From: Filobasidium wieringae
Lineage: Eukaryota > Basidiomycota > Tremellomycetes > Filobasidiales > Filobasidiaceae
DNA: 64,000 nucleotides
Reading direction: 5' to 3'
NCBI GenBank assembly: GCA_001600055.1
Contig: BCIV01000019.1
Location: 1 to 64,000, forward strand
Shown: piece after piece, positions 1 through 9,645 of the stretch
How the letters are laid out: every line of letters starts with the position of its first letter
How positions within the stretch are numbered: the first letter of the stretch is position 1
Program-made: the position numbers and the translations under genes
The notes under the pieces: generated by a model
The model's database searches: none
What the model saw: the letters and a program-made list of their open reading frames with translations, nothing else
Told to the model about the DNA's origin: nothing

Positions 1-52
1 GGAATCGAATACACCTTGTAACTAGACACTCTCTACTGTACTACACCACGTT

Positions 53-69
53 CTAACCCCTAACCCTTT
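53..69. repeat. Telomere-like motif, about two units of CCCCTAA
   Basis: The sequence reads ctaacccctaaccc and is followed by a T run. CCCCTAA is the C-strand form of the TTAGGGG-type telomere repeat known from Cryptococcus relatives. Two units are too few to call a chromosome end. It may be an interstitial remnant or chance. A second copy lies at 33721-33736. Confidence 0.3.
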
Positions 70-277
70 TTTGGAGCGAAAATCACAAGTCATGACCGAA
101 AAAAAAAATGAAATTTCAAATACAGCCATTAGACCACATTCTGGGACACTTCTAAAAAAGTTCATCTTTAACTTTTTTTTTTCAAAATTGCGTCGGAAAT
201 CGGACGTTTATGCATTTATCTCCAGCGCTATGCGACCCCGTGTTGCGGGGTTGGTATATATGAAAAGCTGAAGGAAT

Positions 278-691
278 TTGCTTGGTGATAGGCACCACTC
301 TGAAGTCTCTAGCGCAATATTGAAAAATGAGGTGCCAACCCCAACCCCGGTCCGCCCCTATAACCTTCAAGAGTTTGATGTGACGGTGGTCAGCATGGCC
401 ACTCAGGACGCTAGGAAGGTATATTATGAAGTCAATGGGGATGGAGAGACCAAGACTGAGCTCCAGAAAGTCTTGGAGGTCTCTGCTAGAGCCAAGAGGG
501 CCAAGTATGCGGGAAAGACCAGAGCGGTGTTCAGACCACTCGTCTTCAGCATAGGAGGCGCACAGGAAGAGGAGACGCTCAAGGTGTTCCAAGAATGGCA
601 GAAGGTCATGGCACCTGGAACCTTCTCTTACATGTGCAGGACTATCAGTCTTACTCTGCTCAAAGCGAGGACCAAGTTCTTCATCTGCTGA
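278..691 (+). mobile_element. Remnant of a non-LTR (LINE-like) retrotransposon, C-terminal end of the ORF
   Basis: The 137-residue frame has the look of the extreme C-terminus of fungal LINE-type polyproteins. It contains DVTVVS, then an A..A.RAKY helix, then FRPLVFSIGG and a final ISLTLLKAR. These match, from memory of the family, the pattern DVTVV, K..KY, F.P.V...GG and IS..L.RA, a region resembling a PD-(D/E)XK nuclease fold. No reverse transcriptase core is visible upstream within the window, so this is a 5'-truncated remnant, the usual fate of such elements. The in-frame stop at 689-691 appears natural. The telomere-like motif at 53-69 is close by, and some fungal LINEs are telomere-associated. 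The alternative is an unrelated orphan ORF. Family assignment is moderate and activity is excluded by truncation. Confidence 0.4.
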
Positions 692-1083
692 TTGGAAGGA
701 AGACTGGCTGAAGTACGGGACGGAGGAGTTAGACTTGGTGACTTATGATGGTTCTCTCGCTTGATTGTTTGATTGTGTGAACTTTTTATCTTGTAATTGG
801 AACCTTGTCACATGCCTAGATACATCCATAAAACCCCTAAGCGCAAACGGCCCGTCATACCTTATCTGATCAGACTGTGGTGTTATCGACCAGGTAAGCA
901 GGTAATCAACGACCAAGAACGATCAGTCCAAAGTCCAACTCCATAACTCGACGTCTTCAATTCCAACAATGTCTACATGTCCACCGATGGACGAGGATCG
1001 TCAGTAGAATCTACCGCTATGAAACGCTCATAAACTAATATGAATGGCGGCTGACAGGACGGAGAGAACACGTGGTGGCCCTG
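692..1083. other. Intergenic stretch, nothing recognised
   Basis: This 392-base AT-leaning stretch separates the retroelement remnant from the orphan gene. I see no RNA gene, repeat or conserved protein segment in it. Confidence 0.5.
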
Positions 1084-1965
1084 ATGAGCGATCTCAAATG
1101 GTGTATCCCTGAACATCTCGTCCTCCCCGGTTCGAACTTGCATAAAGAACTGCAAGACGTGCTTCAGCGTCATGTAGTCGATACGCCAGAACCCATCTCC
1201 GACTATTCAGAGGAGAGATGGAAGATATATACCGACCCCGAGAGAGTGTTTTTTGATTGCAAAATGCACCGCACCAACAACCTCGGGTTCTGGAGTTACC
1301 ACCTCGGGACTCATGACTTACAGAGACTTGATACGTTCGGACGTGGTTGTCGAGCCGAGGGGATCGTTCGGGGTGGAGGAACGGTTGGGTACAACATAAC
1401 GGAGCCGAATACCTATCGGTTGATTATGGATGGAGCACGAGCTGGGCTCGAAGAGCGTTCAGTGGAGTGTCAAGGAAGGACGACCAATACTTTCATATAC
1501 TATGATACGGGTCGACCTGATCCAGTCACAGCTGGGTATCGTGAACCTATCAACCCAGAAGGGAGCTCGGATGTGGATGACGCTCATGTGGATTTTCATG
1601 CCAAATACGAGGATTGGTCCACTCCCCTTCGTCTCGCATTAGAGACTGACAATGAAGAATTGTTGGCAGCGCACAAGAGGTCTAGTTGGTACCCGTACTA
1701 CCACTATCTATCGACCGGGGAACTACCATTACCCGAAATGGTCGAGTCTCGTCGAGGATCGGACGGGAAGACCAGAGCTACGGTACAATTACCTCTCTCC
1801 GCGCTGGTCTTCATGTTCACACAAGGTTGTCATCCTATCACAGACAAGTTTCCTAATGTCGATTCAGACGGGGTATGGACGTTACCCAGAATCGCCGGAA
1901 ATAAGGGAGTCGATTCGCATGTGATGTATGGCGCGACCAAGGAGTACTTGGTCACCGTCGCTTGA
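1084..1965 (+). CDS. Orphan protein, about 293 residues, single exon
   Basis: A long uninterrupted frame encodes about 293 residues with a globular composition rich in Tyr, Trp and acidic residues, and no low-complexity tract. The frame extends to a GTG at 1072, but the first ATG is at 1084 (MSDLKWCIPEHLVL), which I take as the start. It ends at TGA 1963-1965. There is no signal peptide, membrane helix or motif I recognise. Segments such as SSWYPYYHYLSTGELPLPE and HPITDKFPNVDSDGVWTLP suggest a folded domain. The neighbourhood is gene-poor with a retroelement remnant, which fits a lineage-specific gene. I do not assign a function. An additional 5' exon upstream cannot be excluded. Confidence 0.5.
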   Translation: MSDLKWCIPEHLVLPGSNLHKELQDVLQRHVVDTPEPISDYSEERWKIYTDPERVFFDCKMHRTNNLGFWSYHLGTHDLQRLDTFGRGCRAEGIVRGGGTVGYNITEPNTYRLIMDGARAGLEERSVECQGRTTNTFIYYDTGRPDPVTAGYREPINPEGSSDVDDAHVDFHAKYEDWSTPLRLALETDNEELLAAHKRSSWYPYYHYLSTGELPLPEMVESRRGSDGKTRATVQLPLSALVFMFTQGCHPITDKFPNVDSDGVWTLPRIAGNKGVDSHVMYGATKEYLVTVA

Positions 1966-3562
1966 CCGGATCATAGCCAAGCGTCTCGGATGGCCAGGGT
2001 TTTGGGGAGTGTACTGTAAAGACATCGAGTTGTATTCGTGGTTGGGCTTTGTAGCTAGATGATTGTGGACTGATTGTATGTTCACGTGATAAGAGATGGG
2101 CCGCGGTAAATCGACCTGTCGTTATCGACGTTCTTGCTACTTTCCAGAGCTTATAGCTTCGTAGATTGGACGACCGTGACGACTCCCTTTGATCTAGCTC
2201 GTATCCCTGAAACGTACGATCTCCCTATCACTACCCGAGTTGCAGAAGGCTTCATCGCTGAATCCTCAAATTATCAATTGGGGAACATCACGAACCACCA
2301 TAATCACTTCTCCTCATCGACTTGCCGCTGGCATCCCGCTAGCTCTAATTCTGTCGGGGGATGACTCACTGCGCCTGCTTCTAATGACTCTCCGCAATGA
2401 GAACGATGAATATATATGTGGTTCAAGCGAAGCGGTGGGTTCCAGTCAGATTTGACGATCGACATTCTCCCAGATAAGTCGCCAGCAAGAACGGTGTTTT
2501 GGGGGCCTGGAATCATCTATTACGCTCTAGATACGACCCTCACCTTACCACTCAAGCCGGCCGGGCCCAACGATGGCCCGATCCGAGAGATTATCATATC
2601 ACCGAACTTGAAGTGAGCTGATGTTGACGACCGGACAGATGACATACCTCCGACATCGACAGGAACGCTGCTGAGACACTGTGCGGATCAGTGACGATGC
2701 TTAAACTTCAAGCGGTTACTTTTTACCGAAGCTACCCTGTTATGGTCTGTATGGAAGAGGCCGCTCGACGCGACGGCCTAGTTTGCGGACGACTATGCCA
2801 GATCTATCGAACTATCAAGGTCTCGATCATGCAGAAGAATTTATCAGGCTTCAGTGGGCTTTCTGATAAGTTCCGGTCCGCACAAGGCTATCGCCTTTGT
2901 ACAATTACAAAGCAAGCATACTTATATCTGCATTTGGCTTCATTAGACTGACAGCCAAGGTCAAAATCCAGGCCGGTGGGATGTACGCTTACCTACTTCC
3001 ATTCCTATCGTTCCTTAATTGCAGTTCTCCAACTTGCAATTCTCGATCCCTTATAACAAGTGTTGGCTAAAATTGGGAAGCTATCGATATTATAGTCGGC
3101 AGTACTTCATGATTTTCCTGTTCGTTCATTTACTAATGGGTGCACCAGGTCTCTCACAATCGGGACTAGTACGATGGTGCCGAGGTTACCTGGATCGTTC
3201 TGCACTGAAATGAAATATGGGACTTAACTACCAAAGTCGAATTCCAGTGTCCGTGAACATGAACCATTGCGGAGTCGATCCGCGTTCAACGCGTCAAGCC
3301 GGGGTCTCGTTGATGTAGACCGTGATAGATATTCAACATTATGAGCCCCAACAAATCCAATCTAGATATTCCGTCGATTTTCTACTCAAATGACACCAAC
3401 ACCAATCTCAGCGGCCTTGCACTTCAAACGTCGACGCTCGTGCCGTCTGCATACACCGGAGATGGGTTCTGCGTCAGAACGTTTGTTTTACCTTGTAATC
3501 TGATAGTGCCAACGTGAAGCGTCTCGCTTTAGTGAAGCTCGCCTCAGGTACGATATGTACAC
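1966..3562. other. Gene-poor region, no supported gene
   Basis: Several short open frames overlap here, for example 2240-2455 and 2416-2616 on the plus strand. None shows a recognisable family or a convincing splice arrangement joining them. The segment 2416-2616 has protein-like composition (LTIDILPDKSPARTVFWGPG) and could be a decayed or unrecognised exon. The 3' end of the multicopper oxidase gene may extend into 3400-3562. Confidence 0.4.
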
Positions 3563-6354
3563 TCACATTTGCGCAGGGACCTCCGGATGACCAACGTCAA
3601 GCCCTTCCACTAGTAACACCGCCATACCCGCCTGCAGATGGTAGCTGTGGAATTTTGGGAGTGACTTATCAGACAATCGGGAACATCTGATGATGTGTGT
3701 GAGACTAACCCGATATGACAGTGGAAGAACGTTAAAGAAGGATATGTAATTTGATACCGAATAGCAACCCAAGTCGGACCAGTGAAAGAAGGCAAACTCC
3801 GGAACGTGTCTGTGATCATAGTCATGGAAATGTATCAGTCTTGATTTTGCGACAACTCAGCTAGTCAGATTACCGACCTCGATAAGAAGGGTTGTATAGA
3901 TTGAAGCTGTTAGGTACCGCAGCTTGAGCAGTAGCTACATCCGACCAGATGAAAGGTCCTGATCCTTCTCCAATACTATGTGCGTTTTTCAGAATTAGCA
4001 TTCGCCGTCCCATATCGATCACGGAAACTAACTTACACCCAAAACTTTGTCTCATGTTTGTGGAAAGGCTGAAGAAACACAAGTGAAGAAGCGATAAGCC
4101 ACAAAACCTGGGTGGGCACGCTTGATACGGTCTAAGACTTGCATGCGTAGGTTGTCCACCCGGAATGTTGATAACAATATCGACAACTGTGCCGTTATCT
4201 ATCGCAATGGCGACTCCTGCATCCAGCGAAGGTTTTACATCGAGTATGGCGGGTTCTTGATCGTCTCGCCAAGCAAGGAACGGTTCGTCGTCGATCTTCC
4301 AGACTCGATCGTTTGGCTGTGACATGTCCCAAAGGATGGTATGATCTGCACTGGCAATAGGGGGCAGCGGCGGAAACGGTGCGAGTGCGAGTGGATTCAG
4401 TACAACGTATCCTTCGGATAACGCGTTGCCAGCGAATCCCAATTTGGGTTGATCGGAAGGAGCCGAAGTGAAAACCTTGTCGCCACATAAAGCTGGCAGT
4501 CCGTCTTGAGGTGATCCGCAATTTCTTACATGACCTGAATCGTAGGACAAGACAGCGTACCCCCCGATGAACTGGTTCGTCTGCGAGTTCGCTGTCCGGA
4601 TCGTCCAATCTCCTGGATTGTCGAGCTTGACCATCACCGAGTCTGTAAGGGTGTCGAATCAGCTGAATATCGGTTGAGAGCGAGAATACGGGAGACACTA
4701 ACACCGCGTTCCAATGCTCACAAGCAGGATATCGACAGTGGTTGGTTCGACATAGCTTCCATCCGCTGCGTAAATTACCATCGCATGGCCATCGATCGAC
4801 ACCTAAAGCGTGCCAATATAGGTCAGAATGATACGGAGACTTTAAAGCTTTTGACAAACGTACTTGCTGTTCCGCTAGGCCACCCGTACCGATGAAGTTG
4901 AGGGATACCCAGCCATCCGACGCGTTGACTGGGAAAACGGTGAGAGGCTAGCGGGAACGATAGGTTGTTAGCCGGACTGACGACTTGATCGCCCGGGCCT
5001 GAGAACTCACGGTACTCGTGTTTTGACAACCCGAATACAATCTAACTGGAACCTGATCAGGAAATTGTGCCGAGAAGTTCCTCGTTGAACCCATAGACAA
5101 GGTACTGTTAGGTAAAGGGCAGGCCTTGTCGGTCAGTGGTCCTGCTACTGGACTCGAGAATGGAGCCAATTGAGATATATCCGGGCAAATTCGTTGTCCA
5201 CGACCATTGATAAGATATGAGTCTAAGCAGCTGTGAAGCGATGTTTGACAATTAGTTCTGACTGTAGCAAAAAGAAAATACTCGCGCATCGCTCACAGTG
5301 GGTCAATTCCAGATTGTAAGTAGATTCCATTGATCTCGTCTGCCGTGAACTGTGACCAGTCGGATAGCATGAGGATTTGAGGGTTTCGTTCGGCGTTCAT
5401 CAATTGGTCGATTTCCCATGTTTCGGAAACGATCTTGTCGAACGGTTTGGTCCGATTCTTGGCAGGATGAATCAGAAGTGGGCCTCGAAGCCCGTCGGAC
5501 AGCTGTGAGTGGTAGTGCGAGTGGTACCTGACGTAGAGCTCAAGATCGGCTTGTTATATCAATGTACATCTTGCTAAGAGATACGTACCAATACTGTCCA
5601 TATTGTCGAGCCGTCCATTCATACTTGAAACTGGCTCCATTCTGAATGGCATATTGCCTGTTTGTGAAAACGCGCGGGCTTAGAACACGTTCTATCTCAG
5701 AGGCCAGGTGGTTATGCTGACGTTACTCCTGGCACACCGTCTGCCCATATCGTACCCTCCTGTATAATTCCGTGTGCATGTAGGCTTGTCGGCTCACCTA
5801 GATAGTTGGTAACTTTAATCTGTAGTTGCAAGGTATATTCGGCGAATCAGCTAGTGTGGTCGCCGAGAGGAGAATGTTTCCCATGCGCGACTTACGCTGA
5901 CTTGCTGGCCTTCTTCCAGCTCAACCAGAGGGCCAGGTGTCTGGCCATTTATCAAGATTGCTTGCCTTGGTTCTCCGTTCGAGTTCACGCTACCCCAAGT
6001 TAGAGTGAAATCGTAGTATTTCACGGGCCATCCGGGTACTTGTTGACTGTTGCTATAAGGAGCTGTCTGATTTCCGCCAGTGGTTCCGTTCGAATCCGCT
6101 GAGGAAGTTGGACTGGCTGGATAGCTGTTAGTCAAGGAGCTGGCAGTACCGCCTGTAGTATCCATAGTGGAAGAGGCAGAAGGAAGTTCACTGGTCGGGT
6201 CCGCTGCGTCTACAGTAATGATGGGTTGTCCGACAGATTGCCGGGGCAAGATCACCCTTGCTCGACCGAAGGGCGAGGTTGAGCCGAGGACCCAGAGCGG
6301 GAGGAAGAAGACTAAACTCGGAGCGATCCGCATATTGGATAATATTCTTTGCAC
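3563..6354 (-). CDS. Secreted multicopper oxidase (laccase-like)
   Basis: Three-domain cupredoxin oxidase, predicted to oxidise phenols, pigments or metals with four-electron reduction of O2 outside the cell. All four copper-ligand motifs are present after splicing: LHAHGI, WYHSHYHSQ, THPFHKHETKFW and FFHCHIGYHLQAGM. The last puts Met ten residues after the T1 Cys, the usual axial ligand of lower-potential enzymes. A signal peptide (MRIAPSLVFFLPLWVLGS) begins at the second ATG, 6330, so 6330 may be the true start. A Ser/Thr/Gly/Asn-rich linker precedes the first cupredoxin domain (ILINGQTPGPLVELEEGQ). At least eight introns were inferred. One, 4069-4142, starts with GC (GCAAGT) rather than GT. 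The frame reaches a stop at 3563, but a GTGAGT donor overlaps it, so a short further exon is possible. Physiological substrate unknown. Confidence 0.93.
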
Positions 6355-6416
6355 TGAGACGCAGACACTGACTACCGAGTGACCTTCGTGCGGAAGCAGC
6401 CGTCTATCATTCCAGG

Positions 6417-6426
6417 TTTATATAAG
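6417..6426 (-). promoter_or_regulatory. TATA box of the multicopper oxidase gene
   Basis: A palindromic TTATATAA core lies about 65 bases upstream of the first ATG (6354) and about 90 upstream of the signal-peptide ATG (6330). That spacing suits a strong, regulated fungal promoter. Confidence 0.55.
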
Positions 6427-7405
6427 TCTTCAATCGATGGTCGTCGATGACGGTTCGGCAGACTTATTCGCTCGATTTCATCGACCGGTAGATGAGAATG
6501 CAACAGAAATGATGTGATCATACGGACAATCGCTCGCCGAGATGATCGAGATCGTGGCGATGCCGCAGACGGTGGAGAGTAAGGTCAAATCTGGTTGGAT
6601 AAGGCTATGTTACCTTTTTTCTATCGGTCGTCGGCCCAGTTGATTATCGTTCACTTCATTATTCACACAGTTCTAGTGCAGGAACAACGAATGACCGAAG
6701 ACCGAAGCCGAGGACGGAGCCAAACGTTATCGTACACATACGATCCTTTCCAGATCTTGCTTTCTTGATGTATGTACACCAACTTGATGTATGCACACCG
6801 AGCTCATGCTGCTGATGTCATGCTTGAACCAAGATCTAGGCCAGAATCGCGGCTGCGCGACCTCGGTCATGGATACTTTGATTCCAGCCATCTCACGGGA
6901 CGGGTACAGGCTTAATTTCCAGGGCTAGGATTGCTGCACTTCGTGAGTTGTTGGGTGTCAGCTTCATAGCGATCTGAGAACTGGCTTCGATGCATTTCGG
7001 CTGTGATTGAGTCTCCGATCGATTTGAAGCTAGACATTTGCCTATTGACACGGGCCTCGGGTTTACTATTACGCGAAGCAGCTGTTGGAAACAGCTCAGA
7101 ACACTTGAAGATATGTTTCTTGATGTCATGGACCATTGCGTTTTTAAAGAATCGTGCGGGTACTGAAGGCCTCAGTTGATAAGACGTATTGCTCATTGCA
7201 CGGTATATCAGGCATTTGAAAGCCATGCCAAGGACACGCCGCGTTTAGTCCAAGCTCAGCGAATCGTCATGAGAAATAGAATACAGCCAATCTTACAGCT
7301 GCAGCTTACATCTTACATCGTCAGTAAAGTTCCACAAGACGGTCAGAACAATTAAAACAATAATATATAGGCGTTCGCATTCCCGTATCTTCCACTAGGT
7401 CCACT
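6427..7405. promoter_or_regulatory. Divergent intergenic region between oxidase and MRS2 genes
   Basis: About 1 kb separates the start codons of the oxidase (minus) and MRS2 (plus) and must carry both promoters. No gene, RNA or repeat was recognised. The open frames on the minus strand at 6893-7226 have no family features. Confidence 0.45.
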
Positions 7406-9188
7406 ATGAATCCAATGCGGATATTTCCTACAAGCTCCTGGCAGCACAAACAGTCAGGTTTTTGTCGAAACATCTCTTCCTCTGCTCTCCGCGGTGCTTC
7501 CTTGGGCGCAGAACTGGCTGTCTCATCTCGACCAGAGGTCATTAAGGACGAGTTGCGATTCGGGGAAGATGAAATGTCGAGGACAATACGATCGATGAGA
7601 GGCCCTGACGACGATAAAGGTGCTAAGCGGTTGTACTGTGAGTCAAAGAATGATCGCACTCGACCGAGAAACATATATGCTGATTGTACGAAACGGGAGA
7701 TAGTCACCAAATACACAATACCTACCCCCAATTCTCCTTCGCAGCCTTCGACGGAAAACCTTACGAAAGCAGAGATGTGCGCTCGATATGGGATACATGT
7801 CAGCCTAAGAAGTGCATAACCCAATGTCGTCGATCTCACCTCGCTCACACAAACAGCCAAGGAATTTGGGTATCGTCGATATGTCGCAATCATTAACGAT
7901 CGGGCAGTATACCACTCAAACCAATTCGGAAGCTGTCATCGTTCCCCTCAGATCCGTCATCATGGTACTTGTCATCTGATGACATAATAGAGGACAGATG
8001 ATCTGATGTTTTCGTTTTGATCAGGTCAACCTCCTCTACGTAAAAGCACTCATCACGGCTGATCAGGTTCTGGTATTTTCTCCTGTCTCTTCCGCTCGTG
8101 GGAATTCGTCACAGCTACAAACCGGCGTCGTTCAGGAGAAAACTATCTTGGATAAAGTATTCGAAGAACATCTCCAGGTAGGTTGAGACCAACCGTCAAA
8201 GAGCATCCACTAATTAGTAAACAATGAGCAGATTCGGCTGGAGAAGGACATCGTAGATCCTTTCGAACATCGGTGAGTCGCGACTTGTTGATTAGTTGCG
8301 CCATAGCTGAGATAGTCGCAGTGGGATTCGATCTTAGAGCCCTCGAATCACTTCTTACTTCTGCTGCTACTGTCTTTGAAGCCGAACTCGCGCTTCTTGG
8401 TTCGAGAACAGATACGCTAGTACACGATCTGGCAGAGGACATCACGAGGGAAGAACTGAATCGATTGCTAAGCCTTAGAGGTGCGATGAGCGAGTGTTAT
8501 AGTCGAACGGTTGGGATCAAGCGAGCTATCGATCGGTTGCTGGCAGAAGGCGAGTCGTTTGATATATCTTGTGGCATCCAGTACTGACTGGAGACCCCTT
8601 TCAATGAGACAGATGCCGATCTGGCTGCTTCTTATTTGACAGCAAAGGCAACTGATACACCAAGACGAACGGCGGACCACGAAGAGCTCGAGCTGTTACT
8701 GGAAAACTACAGTCAACGATTCGAAGGAATCATCACAGGAGTAGCGGGAGCTTTGGTCAGTTCAAAGTGTCAGACAATGGGCAAAGTAGTATCGGTCGAT
8801 CTTACTCGCTAATGCAAGTAGGCTCGGATCAAGTCGAACCAGGATGTGGTCGAACTATCACTCGCTTCCACACGGAATAAATTGCTCTTGTTGGATCTCA
8901 AGCTTTCGCTCTGTACGGTCGGGTTGACGCTCGGAGCGTTCGGAGCAAGTCTACTCGGTATGAATGTCAGTATTGAGATCGGACTCAGTAGCATTCGCGA
9001 TGGTTGCTAAGTTTGACATTCATACTCAGCTGACCAACGGCTTCGAAGACGATTCCACAGCGTTCTACCAGGTCACAGCCGGCCTGTTGGGATTGAGCGT
9101 GGTCGTCGGTGGACTGGGTATCAGAGCTCTGAGGAGGATCAGTAGAGCTGGGTTGGGCAGTCTTGCCAGAATCGCTACGAGACGTTGA
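7406..9188 (+). CDS. MRS2: Mitochondrial magnesium channel of the CorA/Mrs2 family
   Basis: Inner-membrane Mg2+ import channel. The N-terminus (MNPMRIFPTSSWQHKQSG, then RNISSSALRG) is Arg/Ser-rich and acid-poor, as in a mitochondrial presequence. Splicing 7799-7856 out yields KAEMCARYGIHPRNLGIVD, matching the family pattern K.E....GL.PRDLR.iD. Splicing 7965-8024 out yields SVIMVNLLYVKALITADQV. A coiled region and DHEELELLLENY follow, then NKLLLLDLKLS, a first membrane helix and the GMN signature (SLLGMN, then LTNGFEDD), a second membrane helix and a basic tail (RALRRISRAG...ATRR), ending with TGA 9186-9188. The exon junction near 7640-7740 is uncertain. The residue before GMN is Leu, where the family usually has Tyr or Phe. 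A paralogue such as LPE10 is an alternative name. Confidence 0.9.
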
Positions 9189-9645
9189 GAGATGTCGACT
9201 GTGTACTTCGTTGTTGTTCTTGGTGCCGTCACGTGACTGGAAAGAGCGATCAGTAGGTACACTTATACTGGAAATGTTGTTACTTTTGTACTTGTTGGTC
9301 TCGATGTACGTGGATCAGGACCATCGATGTCCATATCAAACCAGTTTCTTACGTTCATCTTCCGCATTCTCAATCTTAACGTCTTCTCAGCCTAACGGAA
9401 ACTCACGATCGTCACAGTAATTCGCCTATATTAACTTAGATCACTACGATCACAAGACTACTACCAGACCTCGAAAGCTCACGAAGCACCACGGTGATCA
9501 CTTCAACATTTTGTACCAGCCGCAACACGACCCAACACGAAGCTAATACTGCTATTACACCATAACGACCAATCTTCTGACTGTAAGTATGTTAAGAGAC
9601 GTCCAAAGCCTTTGTGTTGTTACGAATTTGCTGGACAACAGTAGT
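9189..9645 (+). promoter_or_regulatory. Intergenic region with E-box and a probable 5'-UTR intron
   Basis: A TCACGTGA palindrome lies at 9229-9236. A GTAAGT at 9583 and an AG at 9641 delimit a plausible 59-base intron just before the ATG at 9646. This argues against the in-frame upstream ATG at 9589 being the start, because it would sit inside the intron. Confidence 0.4.

Noticed and set aside
7321..7893. 190-residue minus-strand frame with several Cys
   Set aside because: It is antisense to the MRS2 first exons, which rebuild a conserved Mrs2 motif on the plus strand.
9589..9645. Upstream in-frame ATG for the kinase-like gene
   Set aside because: A GTAAGT at 9583 and AG at 9641 indicate a 59-base 5'-UTR intron covering this ATG.
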